DNA of 34,152 bases from an uncultured Bacteroidota bacterium (GCA_902796805.1 CADBQG010000064.1:1-34152), one strand, 5' to 3'. Numbered from the stretch's first letter, positions 16,922 through 25,480 are shown. Translations and numbers: made by a program. The notes: generated by a model from the sequence alone, not told the origin.

Positions 16922-16945
16922 GATGGTTTGTTATGTTGATGTTGG

Positions 16946-18268
16946 TCAGTTTCTCATCCATTTGAAGATGGTCTTCCAAGACGGCTTCTTGCCGTAGGTT
17001 AGGATCCCGATGCGGTAAATCTTGGCGGAGACATAAATGCTCAGCACCAGGAAGCCAAGGGTAAGCGCCATCGACAGGGCAAGTTCCCATGCGGGCACAC
17101 CCGAAGGAAGCCGCGTCATCATCGCGATAGGCGAAGTCAGCGGTATCATGGAGAACCAGAAGGCCAAGGGTCCGTCGGGGTTAGTTGAAATTGTAGGAAC
17201 GAGAATTATTGAGAGAAGAAGGGGAAGTGTGATCGGCATGGTGTATTGCTGCGAATCGCTCTCGTTGTCGACCACGGAGCCTGTTGCCGCGTAAAGTGTT
17301 GAGTATATCAGGTATCCTGCTATGAAGAAAAAGACAAAGCAGGCTATAATTGTGCCGAAAGACACGGAGAAGTAGTTCTGTATGAGGGCGAAAAGGCTCT
17401 CCTGCCCCGCAGCCGCGCCGTCGGCAAGCATCTGCCCGGCAACGGCAGTCTCTTCGGCAGTGGCCGCCGTTGAAGCGATGTCAGGCACCAGCAGTTGTAT
17501 GCCGCCTATTATCGCGAACGACATGGCTATCCAGATGAAAAGCTGTGTGAGTCCCACAAGGGCAATGCCCACAATTTTTCCTATCAGCAGCTGAGAAGGC
17601 CTTACTGACGATATAAGCACTTCAACAACCCTGTTCAGTTTCTCCTCGAGAACACCGCGCAGCACCTGGCTTGCAAAAAGGATTATAATCATGTATATGA
17701 CGATCCCGCACACCATCCCGAACAGTTGGTTCACCTCCGAATGCAGCTGCTTCTCTTCGCCCCTGTTGTCAATTTGTATCGTGGAGATGTCGGCCTTGGC
17801 GAGGTTCTTCAGGTATTCGAACCTCTTGGGCTGCACGTTAAGCGAGTCTTGCAGCATACGGTTGAAGCAGATGTCGTTCATGCTGCTCTCCAACGTCGAC
17901 TGAAGTGAGGACGGCAGCGACTTCTTGTAAAACATGTTGGCTTTCAGAGACTGTGAGTTGTCAAGGATATGAAGTATCACGTCATATCCGTTGCCAAGGT
18001 ATTCGCCCTTTATGCTCTCGATGTCGCCCGAACGATAATGGAACGCCATATTGTCGTTGTCGGTGAATTTGTTGACGAAGATGTCGGTGTCGTCAACCAC
18101 GAGCACGTTGGAGAACTGCTTCTCCTCGCTTCTCACAAGAAGCAAAGTGGGAAGCACTATAAGCGCCGCAAGCAGCACTGGCATGAGTATTGTGAGTATG
18201 ATGAACGACTTCTTCTGAATCCTCGTCAGATACTCGCGCGAAATTATTAGCAGTGTTTTGTTTTTCAT
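16946..18268 (-). CDS. ABC-2 type exporter permease (NatB/YhaP-like)
   Basis: This 440-residue inner-membrane permease has the ABC-2 layout. A first TM (about residues 20-46) follows MKNKTLLIISREYLTRIQKK. A large extracytoplasmic region of about 140 residues comes next, then a cluster of about five TMs in the C-terminal half (MVCGIVIYMIIILFASQVL, VGIALVGLTQLFIWIAMSFA, IIACFVFFFIAGYLIYSTL, LPLLLSIILVPTI, and LALSMALTLGFLVLSIYV). The segment LRGVLEEKLNRVVEVLISSV is the cytoplasmic coupling region typical of the NatB group. It overlaps its ATPase gene by 4 nt, so the two form one exporter. The substrate is unknown; NatAB in Bacillus exports sodium, but many relatives do not. Confidence 0.92.
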   Translation of the reverse strand: MKNKTLLIISREYLTRIQKKSFIILTILMPVLLAALIVLPTLLLVRSEEKQFSNVLVVDDTDIFVNKFTDNDNMAFHYRSGDIESIKGEYLGNGYDVILHILDNSQSLKANMFYKKSLPSSLQSTLESSMNDICFNRMLQDSLNVQPKRFEYLKNLAKADISTIQIDNRGEEKQLHSEVNQLFGMVCGIVIYMIIILFASQVLRGVLEEKLNRVVEVLISSVRPSQLLIGKIVGIALVGLTQLFIWIAMSFAIIGGIQLLVPDIASTAATAEETAVAGQMLADGAAAGQESLFALIQNYFSVSFGTIIACFVFFFIAGYLIYSTLYAATGSVVDNESDSQQYTMPITLPLLLSIILVPTISTNPDGPLAFWFSMIPLTSPIAMMTRLPSGVPAWELALSMALTLGFLVLSIYVSAKIYRIGILTYGKKPSWKTIFKWMRN

Positions 18269-19197
18269 GACAATTCGGCGTTTGATTCCTGCACTTTTTC
18301 TATGAAGATCTCATTCATTGTGGGCAGGAGTTCGTTGAAAGACATTATCTTGGCGTTCCGGATGCATACTTGCAGGAAATCCATGACTTGTCCGGAGTCG
18401 GGTATCCGCACATGATATGCTGTGGAATGTGGCAGCAAATCTTTTTTTATGACAGGGAAACCTGCCGCCTCCGCCTCCGGTTCGAAACCGTCTGTAACGT
18501 CGGCAAGCTCAACATGGTAGATGTTTTTCTTGAACCTGTTCTTGACATCGAAGATGTCGCCGTCGAGGACCTTGCGCGACTTGTTGATAAGCGCGATATG
18601 GTCGCAGATTTCTTCCACCGAGGCCATGTTGTGGGTTGAGAGTACCACGGTGGCGCCGTTTTTCTTAAGCTCCAGCACCTCCGATTTCAGGAGTTCGGCG
18701 TTTATGGGGTCGAAGCCGCTGAACGGTTCGTCAAGAATCAGGAACGACGGCCTGTGAAGCACAGTTACAAGAAACTGCACTTTCTGTTGCATGCCTTTCG
18801 AGAGTTCCTCGACGGGGCGGTTCCACCACTGCATTATGTCGAACTGCTCGAACTTGTCGCGCAGACGCCGGTAAGCCTCGTCGCGGTCCAATCCCTTGAG
18901 GCGGGCGAAATACATCGACTGCTCCCCAACCTTCATCTTCTTGTAGAGGCCGCGTTCTTCGGGGAGGTATCCCATGTCGAGAGTGTCGGCCTCGCAGAGC
19001 GGATGCCCTTTGAAGAGTATCTCCCCTTCGTCAGGATACGACATGCGCATGAGCATTCTTATGAGTGTGGTCTTCCCGGCTCCGTTGGGGCCGAGCAGTC
19101 CGAACACACAGCCTTCCGGCACCGACAGCGACAGGTTTTCTATCGCAACATGGTTGTCGAAACGCTTGGTGACGTTGTTTACATCCATAATGTTCAT
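18265..19197 (-). CDS. ABC transporter ATP-binding protein (NatA-like)
   Basis: This 310-residue ATPase energises the permease encoded next to it. Motifs in order are Walker [17 protein letters not shown] (about residue 34), Q-loop MGYLPEERGLYKKMKV, signature VEELSKGMQQKVQFL (about 138), Walker B FLILDEPFSGFDPINA and H-loop VVLSTHNMASVEEI. After about residue 220 comes a C-terminal domain of about 85 residues, as in DUF4162-carrying exporters of the ABC-2 class. Its stop overlaps the permease start by 4 nt, and its own start overlaps the end of the DUF4290 gene by 4 nt, so translation is coupled along the operon. Confidence 0.94.
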   Translation of the reverse strand: MNIMDVNNVTKRFDNHVAIENLSLSVPEGCVFGLLGPNGAGKTTLIRMLMRMSYPDEGEILFKGHPLCEADTLDMGYLPEERGLYKKMKVGEQSMYFARLKGLDRDEAYRRLRDKFEQFDIMQWWNRPVEELSKGMQQKVQFLVTVLHRPSFLILDEPFSGFDPINAELLKSEVLELKKNGATVVLSTHNMASVEEICDHIALINKSRKVLDGDIFDVKNRFKKNIYHVELADVTDGFEPEAEAAGFPVIKKDLLPHSTAYHVRIPDSGQVMDFLQVCIRNAKIMSFNELLPTMNEIFIEKVQESNAELS

Positions 19198-19850
19198 ACC
19201 GCGGCGGCTTTCTTTTTCTTCTTTTTCTTCTTCTTCTTGCCGGGCGCAGGCTGCGGCGCACTGTTCTGCGAAGCGGTGTTCAGCAGTTCCTTCGTGGTGG
19301 TGAAGTCGAAGTCCTCGGGAATTTCAATCCTTCCATCCGACAGCTCCGAAATCTGGTGGCGTATCAGAATGTCGTTCACCGAGTTCCTGTTGTAGGAAAG
19401 GTACATCATCTTCAGGTGGTTTGCCAGGATGGGCGCGTACTCTTTGCGGACTTTCTCGGGATATGAAGACACCTTCTCTATGAGGTGCTGCATGTTTATG
19501 CCGTAAGTCCTGAACCTGATGTTGTTGCGGGTGTTGTATGAGGGCTTTTCAACGTTCTTCATCGAGAAGTCCTTCTCCGGCTTCGGGAAAGGGGAATCCA
19601 CGTCGAGACTGTAGTCGGACATGATGTGCAGGTGGTCCCACAGCTTGTGCCAGAAGTCGTCGTTGCTGCGGTTCTTCGCGTCTGACTGGTCTTTGGAATT
19701 GATGATGTCGCCCATCACACGGACTATGGAATATGCCGTTTCCGTGCGTTTTTTTCTATCCTCAATCATTGAACAATGCTCGACCATCTTTTGGATATTC
19801 CGGCCATATTCTCTGATTATCAATTTGTTGCGTTTAGTATTGTATTCCAT
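19194..19850 (-). CDS. DUF4290 domain-containing protein with polylysine tail
   Basis: This is a 218-residue member of DUF4290, a family restricted to Bacteroidota and of unknown function. The characteristic opening is MEYNTKRNKLIIREYGRNIQ, with later FRTYGINMQHLIEKV, YPEKVRKEYAPILANHLKMM and YNRNSVNDILIRHQISEL. The C-terminus is unusual: a Pro/Gln linker, then ten consecutive lysines and AAAV, encoded by mixed AAA/AAG codons. I start at 19850 rather than at the longer frame's 19946 because the family begins with MEYNT and a TACTTTCG box lies at 19886-19893, downstream of the longer start. It is the first gene of the operon reaching lptB. Confidence 0.9.
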   Translation of the reverse strand: MEYNTKRNKLIIREYGRNIQKMVEHCSMIEDRKKRTETAYSIVRVMGDIINSKDQSDAKNRSNDDFWHKLWDHLHIMSDYSLDVDSPFPKPEKDFSMKNVEKPSYNTRNNIRFRTYGINMQHLIEKVSSYPEKVRKEYAPILANHLKMMYLSYNRNSVNDILIRHQISELSDGRIEIPEDFDFTTTKELLNTASQNSAPQPAPGKKKKKKKKKKAAAV

Positions 19851-19885
19851 TATAGAAAAAGTGGTGAAATATAGTTTTCGAAACG

Positions 19886-19893
19886 CGAAAGTA
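19886..19893 (-). promoter_or_regulatory. -7 box of the DUF4290-lptB operon
   Basis: On the - strand TACTTTCG (one mismatch to TAnnTTTG) lies 35 bp before the start codon at 19850. I see no clear -33 box. Confidence 0.5.
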
Positions 19894-19975
19894 CACAAAT
19901 TTTGAATACGTCCGTCGGTTTGCAGCAAAACATTGAAGTTGGACAAGGAGATGGCTCGGGCTGTCCGATTTTTTG

Positions 19976-20008
19976 TTGTCCGTCATTTCAGAAAAAAGTG
20001 TAATTTTG
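19976..20008 (+). promoter_or_regulatory. Promoter of the mtaB-M16-recR operon
   Basis: TTG (19976-19978), a 22-bp spacer and a perfect TAATTTTG (20001-20008). Transcription would begin about 105 bp before the mtaB ATG, giving an unusually long leader for this window. A TTACTTTG directly before the ATG is a weaker alternative that would make the message nearly leaderless. Confidence 0.5.
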
Positions 20009-20045
20009 CGCGCTTTTGTTGTGCAATTACATTTAACATTTAAAA

Positions 20046-20060
20046 CATTGATAATCAATG
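20046..20060. promoter_or_regulatory. 15-bp perfect palindrome in the mtaB leader
   Basis: CATTGAT-A-ATCAATG has perfect 7-bp arms around one base, between the proposed promoter and the mtaB start. It could be an operator. It is AT-rich, so chance is not excluded. Confidence 0.3.
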
Positions 20061-20120
20061 AATATAAATCGAAAATAATGTTTGTACACAAAAAAATGTT
20101 CACAAAAAAGTTACTTTGTA

Positions 20121-21347
20121 ATGAAGAATTTTGAGATACATACCTTAGGGTGCAAGTTGAATTACAGCGAGTCGTCGTCGATAGCGGCCGAGTTGGAGAA
20201 ACGGGGCTGGACGCAGGGAGGGGTGCCGGAGATTGTCATTGTAAACACCTGCGCTGTAACGAGTTCAGCCGAGAAGAAGACCAGAAACCTCGTGTCGAAG
20301 CTACACCGCGAGAACCCTCTTGCCGCCATCATACTTGTGGGCTGCTACAGCGCATTGAAGCCGGAGCTCCTCGAGCGCTGGGCCGGCGTGGACAAGGTCT
20401 TCGCCAGCGCCAACAAGATGAGCGTTGTGGACTATGTGGTGACACGCGAGGTGACCCCGTCGCCCAACTTCTTCGCCACATATTCGATCAACGACCGCAC
20501 ACGCTCCTTCCTCAAGATACAGGACGGCTGCAACACCCACTGCACATATTGCACGGTTTGGATTGCCAGAGGCAAGAGCCGGAGCGACACCATCGAGGGT
20601 GTTCTCAAAAACATTGATGAGATAGCCGCCCAAGGCGTGCGCGAGGTCAACCTCACCGGCGTCAATATCGGCGACTTCGGGCGCGGCACCGACGAGAACT
20701 TCACCAAGCTACTGAAGGCAATTGTCAAGCAGAACGCGATAGAGCGGGTAAGGATTTCATCGCTCGAACCGGAGTTGCTCACCGACGACATCATCAAACT
20801 TGTTGCCAAGAACGACATCCTCATGCCGCACTTCCACCTGCCGCTGCAGTCGGGCTGCGACCGCATCCTCTCCGATATGCGCCGCCGATACACCACGGCT
20901 GAGTACGCAGAGAAGGTGACAAAGATACGCAAGCTGATGCCGGACGCATGCATCGCCTGCGATGTCATTGCCGGATTCCCCGGCGAGACCGACGAGGAGT
21001 TCGAGATGACATACAGCTTCCTCGAGAGCCTTTCTATAAGCTACATGCACGTGTTCCCCTACTCACGCCGCCCGCGGACTGCCGCCAACATCATGGAGAA
21101 CCAGATTTCCGAGGACGTGAAGAACGAGAGGGCTGCGCGCCTCATCGCGCTCTCCAACGAGAAAAAGAGAGCCTTCTACGAACAATGCTCAGGACAAGAA
21201 CGCCCGGTGCTTGTAGAGTCCACCGTCGCCGACGACATGCTCTCCGGCTTCACCGACAACTACATAAGGGTGCAGCTGCCGTTCGACGAAGGCATCGTGA
21301 ACACCATACAGAACGTCATTGTGGACCCATGCCGCACCGTGTTGTAA
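20121..21347 (+). CDS. mtaB: tRNA (N6-threonylcarbamoyladenosine(37)-C2)-methylthiotransferase
   Basis: MtaB is a radical-SAM enzyme that converts t6A37 to ms2t6A37 in tRNAs reading ANN codons. The 408-residue protein has the N-terminal methylthiotransferase domain with three cluster cysteines (HTLGCK, NTCAV, LVGCYS), and the radical-SAM motif CNTHCTYC near residue 140 binding the second [4Fe-4S] cluster. A TIM-barrel core (GVNIGDFG, PHFHLPLQSGCDRIL, DVIAGFPGETDEEFE) and a C-terminal TRAM-like domain follow. After CTYC the sequence is TVWIARG instead of the more common TIPFARG. The start at 20121 is fixed by the conserved TLGCK motif a few residues later; the 13-codon upstream extension is not needed. 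It overlaps the M16 gene by 19 nt. Confidence 0.94.
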   Translation: MKNFEIHTLGCKLNYSESSSIAAELEKRGWTQGGVPEIVIVNTCAVTSSAEKKTRNLVSKLHRENPLAAIILVGCYSALKPELLERWAGVDKVFASANKMSVVDYVVTREVTPSPNFFATYSINDRTRSFLKIQDGCNTHCTYCTVWIARGKSRSDTIEGVLKNIDEIAAQGVREVNLTGVNIGDFGRGTDENFTKLLKAIVKQNAIERVRISSLEPELLTDDIIKLVAKNDILMPHFHLPLQSGCDRILSDMRRRYTTAEYAEKVTKIRKLMPDACIACDVIAGFPGETDEEFEMTYSFLESLSISYMHVFPYSRRPRTAANIMENQISEDVKNERAARLIALSNEKKRAFYEQCSGQERPVLVESTVADDMLSGFTDNYIRVQLPFDEGIVNTIQNVIVDPCRTVL

Positions 21348-22555
21348 GATTAAGCAACGGCCTGCGCCTGCTGCACATACCGACAACCTCGCCAATATCC
21401 CACTTCGGAATCCTCGTCGACGCCGGCACACGCGACGAGCCTGAGTCAAGCCCCGGGCTCGCCCACTTCGTTGAGCACACCATCTTCAAGGGCACCAAAA
21501 AGAGAAGCCCGGCACGCGTGATAAACAGACTCGAGAATGTGGGCGGCGACCTCAACGCAAGCACTTCCAAGGAGGAGACCGACTTCTACGCCTCGTTCCT
21601 GTCGCCCGACTATCCTCGCGCCGTTGAACTCCTTGCTGACATATTCTTCAATTCAACGTTCCCGGAAAAGGAACTCGAGAAAGAGAAAAACGTCGTGTTT
21701 GAAGAGATTAACTTCTACAACGACAGCCCGTCGGAACTGATATTCGACGATTTCGAGTCGCTCGTGTTCCGCAACCACGCCATGGGAAGGAATATCCTCG
21801 GCACTAAGGAGAGTGTGGGCAGCATAAGCCGTGCCGACATCACAGACTTCATTTCAAGCAACTACACCCTCGACAATGTGGTGCTCTGTTCGGTGGGCAA
21901 CATAAGCGAAAAAAGAATCATCAGTCTGTGCCAGCGCCATTTCGGCGGCAATACAGTAGGAACCGGACACCGGAAGCGCACACCATTCACCGGATACTCG
22001 CCAAGCAGCCTTTCTGTAACCAAAAGCACAACACAGACCAATGTGCTGACAGGCGCGCCGGCATACGGCTTCATGAGCGAGAAAAGGGTGCCGTTCCTGC
22101 TGCTCACCAACATCCTTGGCGGCCAGGGTCAGAACTCACGCCTCAATATGAGCATCAGGGAGCGCAAGGGCTTAGCCTACACCATCGAGTCGTACTACAA
22201 CGCCTTCTCCGACTGCGGCCTCTTCTCTGTGTACTTCGGATGCGACGCCGGCGAGCGCGACCACTGCATGGACCTTGTCTTCCGCGAAATAGACAAGCTG
22301 AAGAAGAAGAAGCTCGGCACAATGCAGCTTTTCTACGCAAAGAGACAGTTCGCAGGACAACTTGCGCTCAGCTGTGAGTCGAAACTCAACGAACTGCTCT
22401 CCTCGGGACACATGGCTCTTTTCGTTGACGAAATCCCCGACATGCTCGAGAAACTCAGCACCATCGAGAGCGTTACCGCCGAAGACCTCTGCGACACCGC
22501 CAACGAAATCTTCGACTTCCAGAATTTTTCAACTCTTGTTTATAATCCTGATTGA
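21329..22555 (+). CDS. M16-family zinc metallopeptidase (PqqL/MPP-like)
   Basis: This 408-residue insulinase-type peptidase resembles the processing-peptidase beta subunits. The inverted zinc motif HxxEH is at residues 46-50 (HFVEH), and the distal Glu ligand lies in NVVFEEINFYND about 75 residues later. GGDLNASTSKEETDFYASFL and the C-terminal half GGQGQNSRLNMSIRERKGLA complete the family pattern, the last containing the R/Y region that contacts substrate. No signal peptide is present, so the predicted form is cytosolic. I start at the ATG 21329, inside the end of mtaB, because it begins just before the first conserved strand (VVRLSNGLRLL). The much longer open frame upstream is antisense-quality sequence. 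The recR ATG is 2 nt after its stop. Confidence 0.94.
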   Translation: MPHRVVRLSNGLRLLHIPTTSPISHFGILVDAGTRDEPESSPGLAHFVEHTIFKGTKKRSPARVINRLENVGGDLNASTSKEETDFYASFLSPDYPRAVELLADIFFNSTFPEKELEKEKNVVFEEINFYNDSPSELIFDDFESLVFRNHAMGRNILGTKESVGSISRADITDFISSNYTLDNVVLCSVGNISEKRIISLCQRHFGGNTVGTGHRKRTPFTGYSPSSLSVTKSTTQTNVLTGAPAYGFMSEKRVPFLLLTNILGGQGQNSRLNMSIRERKGLAYTIESYYNAFSDCGLFSVYFGCDAGERDHCMDLVFREIDKLKKKKLGTMQLFYAKRQFAGQLALSCESKLNELLSSGHMALFVDEIPDMLEKLSTIESVTAEDLCDTANEIFDFQNFSTLVYNPD

Positions 22556-22557
22556 CA

Positions 22558-23181
22558 ATGGATTCGCTGTATTCAAAACATTTGGAGAACGCCGTTAATG
22601 AGATTTCCAAACTGCCGGGCATCGGAAAACGCTCCGCGCTGCGCCTTGCATTGCACCTCGTGAAGCAGGACGAAGCCTCAGTGTCGCTTCTCACTGACCG
22701 CATAAACAAGCTGAAAAGCAGCCTCATGTATTGCAGGGTTTGCCACAACATCTCCGACACCGAAGTGTGCGACATCTGTTCAAACCCGAAGCGCAACGGC
22801 CGTCTCATCTGCGTCGTGCAGGACATTCGCGACGTGATAGCTATAGAAAACACGGGGCAGTACAACGGGCTCTACCACGTGCTTGGCGGCGTGATATCGC
22901 CCGTCGAGGGAATCGGCATACAGCAGCTCACAATACGCCAGCTCTTCGACCGTGTGGAGGCCGGCAACATAGACGAGGTAATCTTAGCCCTGCCCGCAAC
23001 CGTGGAGGGCGACACAACAAATTTCTTCATCTACAAGAATATAAAGGATAAAGTGCCTTCTGTAACCACAATAGCGCGGGGCATCGGTGTCGGCGAGGAA
23101 CTCGAATACGCCGACGAGATAACATTGGGCCGTTCTATACTCTCGCGCACGAACTTCGACAACTCATTGAAGACAAGATAA
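22558..23181 (+). CDS. recR: Recombination mediator protein RecR
   Basis: RecR works with RecO, and RecF where present, to load RecA onto SSB-covered gapped DNA. The 207-residue protein has the N-terminal helix-hairpin-helix (ISKLPGIGKRSALRLALHL), a C4 zinc finger (CRVCHNISDTEVCDIC, about residues 57-72), a Toprim domain (LICVVQDIRDVIAIENTG, YHVLGGVISPVEGIG, VILALPATVEGDTT) and the C-terminal Walker-B-like region (SVTTIARGIGVGEELEYAD). All elements are complete. The ATG at 22558 is preferred over an in-frame TTG at 22552 that overlaps the previous stop. It is the third gene of the mtaB operon and converges with the transglutaminase-like gene. Confidence 0.96.
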   Translation: MDSLYSKHLENAVNEISKLPGIGKRSALRLALHLVKQDEASVSLLTDRINKLKSSLMYCRVCHNISDTEVCDICSNPKRNGRLICVVQDIRDVIAIENTGQYNGLYHVLGGVISPVEGIGIQQLTIRQLFDRVEAGNIDEVILALPATVEGDTTNFFIYKNIKDKVPSVTTIARGIGVGEELEYADEITLGRSILSRTNFDNSLKTR

Positions 23182-23204
23182 CGTTTCGGTTGTTAAAACG
23201 TTTT

Positions 23205-24656
23205 TCAACGCAAGGCCGGTAGCAATATCAGCTTGCGGTCGCCGGGCGTGAACTCGGGCATCTCTGTGCCAGGCGGAGCGCCGATGTAGGTGGGGTCGCA
23301 GATTACATACTCTTTCCCCGCGCGACCCACTGTTGCCATGCCAGGCCGCGCCGCCATCCTCACCGCCGCGGCCAAATGCCCAGGATAGTCGATCAGAACC
23401 ACCTCCAAACCAAGCAGGTGGCGCACCAAGAAGGCGAAAAGCACGCTGCGGTCTTCGCAGTCGTTTTGCGGATAATAGTAGTTCTCTTCGCAAAAGAACG
23501 GCTTTTCATAGCCAAACTGATCGTCATCAGTGGCATATTCAAAGCCATACTGCTCATACGCCAACAAAAAAGCCACTGCATCAGATTCAGTCAATCCATT
23601 TAAATACGGACTTAAAATATCCTCTACCGATTGCCGGAATTCATAACTCGGCTCGGCATTGGCGTAAACATCTATGTCAACCTGCGGATAGGTGCTGAAA
23701 AGCTCAATCATGCTCATGTTAACACGAATATTGCCATTTGTCCCCACAGGTTTTTCTTCAGCAATCAAAGGCTTTCTGACATTCATGTCGATGCTGTTTG
23801 TCGGCAAAGGGAATGCAATGTCGTAGGTGCGGAACAATGGATTTCTGCTTTGGTTGAAGAATTTGGGATTCACCTCGAAAATATAGTACCTCTTGCCTCT
23901 TATGTCAACGAATGAAACGCCATACAGCTGCTGCTTTATGTTCAGCAGACAGAAAAGATGGTCGTCGGCAAAACCGATTTTTGACTCAACACCGAGCTGG
24001 TTCAGCAGAAAGACTGTCATGGCCACTTGCTCGTCATACTTGTTGCCATAGATTTCCCAGGCGAAGCGCTTTGCGAGATTGTAGATTGCCCAGTCGTTGA
24101 AAAAACGCTTCTCTTTTTTCTCAACACAGTTGTTTATTATCCCCGAGCAATCACACTCCGACAAATCAGACCAGAATTCCGACACCTCGTTTGGCGAAAT
24201 GTTGTGCAATCCCTTCGGAAAGTCTTTTTTTTCGGCATCTATCTTCTCGCCGAATATTGTGAAGTCAAACCTGTAGAGATGCGCTTCGGGAGTCGGATTC
24301 GTGGACACGTTGTCAGGTGTTTCTTGCGGTGATTCCTTCCCCTCGGGGAGACCGGGCTCATCGCCTCTCTTAGGTTTTAGTCCGGGAAGGTCCGACGGTG
24401 CATCCAGCGGTTTGTCAGGGTATTTGGGAGAAATTCCCGGCTTGGGCTTCTGATCTTTGATTAGAGGTTCTTCGCAGGAAAAGGTTTTGATATTCGCCGC
24501 CAAGGCCTCCGCGAAGGCCTTGTTTATGCTGTCACTGAAGCTATTGAAAGTTTTCTGGTTTTTCTGCTCAAAGTTCTTGAAAGCGTCATCAAAATCCTGT
24601 CCGAATGAACAGCAATACAGCCCGGCAGCAAAAAGTATTGTCAACGATCTTTTCAT
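23205..24656 (-). CDS. Exported transglutaminase-like protein
   Basis: This is a 483-residue secreted protein with an N-terminal signal peptide (residues 1-19, ending CSFGQ). A helical region and a Pro/Asp-rich linker (about 65-120) follow, then a large middle domain without a name I can give (about 125-380). A C-terminal segment carries the transglutaminase/Cys-protease triad pattern: Cys400 in NDCEDRSVLF, His427 in YPGHLAAAV and Asp454 in ICDPTYIGAPPG. Related proteins in Bacteroidota are annotated as hypothetical or transglutaminase-like. The triad and spacing support a catalytic fold; crosslinking versus proteolysis cannot be decided. An intrinsic terminator (24671-24703) lies immediately before its start codon, so expression must rely on read-through or an unseen promoter. 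It converges with recR. Confidence 0.78.
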   Translation of the reverse strand: MKRSLTILFAAGLYCCSFGQDFDDAFKNFEQKNQKTFNSFSDSINKAFAEALAANIKTFSCEEPLIKDQKPKPGISPKYPDKPLDAPSDLPGLKPKRGDEPGLPEGKESPQETPDNVSTNPTPEAHLYRFDFTIFGEKIDAEKKDFPKGLHNISPNEVSEFWSDLSECDCSGIINNCVEKKEKRFFNDWAIYNLAKRFAWEIYGNKYDEQVAMTVFLLNQLGVESKIGFADDHLFCLLNIKQQLYGVSFVDIRGKRYYIFEVNPKFFNQSRNPLFRTYDIAFPLPTNSIDMNVRKPLIAEEKPVGTNGNIRVNMSMIELFSTYPQVDIDVYANAEPSYEFRQSVEDILSPYLNGLTESDAVAFLLAYEQYGFEYATDDDQFGYEKPFFCEENYYYPQNDCEDRSVLFAFLVRHLLGLEVVLIDYPGHLAAAVRMAARPGMATVGRAGKEYVICDPTYIGAPPGTEMPEFTPGDRKLILLPALR

Positions 24657-24670
24657 GATGTAATATCTTG

Positions 24671-24703
24671 AAAAAAAAGTCCTTGCTCATATAGCGAGGA
24701 CTT
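24671..24703 (-). terminator. Strong intrinsic terminator in the leader of the transglutaminase-like gene
   Basis: On the - strand AAGTCCTCGC pairs with GCAAGGACTT (10 pairs, one G-U) around a 7-nt loop, and the 3' arm continues as eight T residues (24671-24678). It ends only 14 nt before the ATG at 24656 and 31 nt after the LPP20-like gene's stop. It may simply end the first gene, or act as an attenuator for the second. Confidence 0.85.
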
Positions 24704-24733
24704 GAAAAACTTAAACATCTGGTTATGAAGTGT

Positions 24734-25480
24734 TTATTCAGCTATCTCGTCGTATTGCGGCATGTCTTTGGCCACCTGTTCCATCAGTTTGTCCATTCCC
24801 ATGATTTTCTCCAACTGCGCTTTGTTGACATCTGAATCTTTCTTGAGTTCCTCTAACATCACTTCGCGGGCTATCGCAACGGCGGCTTTCATGTCATAGA
24901 ACATGGTTACCCTTATCCTGTAGTTGTTATTGCTCAGCTCCTGATAAATCTCCATAGTTTTGAATGTGCGGCCAAGTTTTTGAGAGACAAGCACTTTGGC
25001 GTTTTCCACTGTTTTGGTTATAGAGGCAGCCTCTTTTGCGTTAATTTCCTGGTTTGCCAATGCTATGTCGGTTAAGGCGGCCACGCTGCTGCTCACCTGG
25101 GAGGCGATTCTCAGCTTAGCCACATTGTCGGCCTGCGACTGTGCCGCCGCGAACGAGTTGCCTGTGGCCATCTCCTGCGCCCACATGTAGCGTGGATAGC
25201 CGGAAGCGTCGCGGTCGTACATTTTGAGCCATGTCTCGTCAAGCTGCTTCGCGATGGGCAGTCCCATTGTCTTCCAACCTTCCCTTTCCAATTTCTTGGC
25301 CTCCTTCTTGGCCATCTTCTCCGACTTCTTATACACGGCGTTGTGTATCTCCTTCTGGTCTTTTTTGAGTTCCTTGTTCTCCTTTTTCTGTTGTCTGCCG
25401 GTTTGTACCGAGACTGGCTGTGCAACCACAAGGCCTGCGGTCAGGAGCAAAATGCTTAATGCTTTGATTGTGTTTTTCAT
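24734..25480 (-). CDS. Exported LPP20-like protein
   Basis: This is a 248-residue secreted protein with a clear signal peptide (residues 1-20, ending GLVVAQ). Next comes a highly charged Lys/Glu-rich helical region (about 30-70, with KKENKELKKDQKEIHNAVYK), likely coiled coil. Then comes a domain of about 120 residues resembling the LPP20/FlgT-N type, with AAAQSQADNVAKLRIASQVS, a central helix (AASITKTVENAKVLVSQKLG) and a C-terminal strand-helix pair (YRIRVTMFYDMKAAVAIARE). There is no lipobox, so it should be soluble in the periplasm or at the surface. The function is unknown. The following gene also encodes an exported protein. The family call rests on overall pattern and is moderately certain. 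Confidence 0.7.
   Translation of the reverse strand: MKNTIKALSILLLTAGLVVAQPVSVQTGRQQKKENKELKKDQKEIHNAVYKKSEKMAKKEAKKLEREGWKTMGLPIAKQLDETWLKMYDRDASGYPRYMWAQEMATGNSFAAAQSQADNVAKLRIASQVSSSVAALTDIALANQEINAKEAASITKTVENAKVLVSQKLGRTFKTMEIYQELSNNNYRIRVTMFYDMKAAVAIAREVMLEELKKDSDVNKAQLEKIMGMDKLMEQVAKDMPQYDEIAE

Noticed and set aside
20948..21328. 127-codon extension of the M16 peptidase frame back into mtaB
   Set aside because: Arg/His-rich out-of-frame reading of mtaB; the conserved peptidase starts at 21329.
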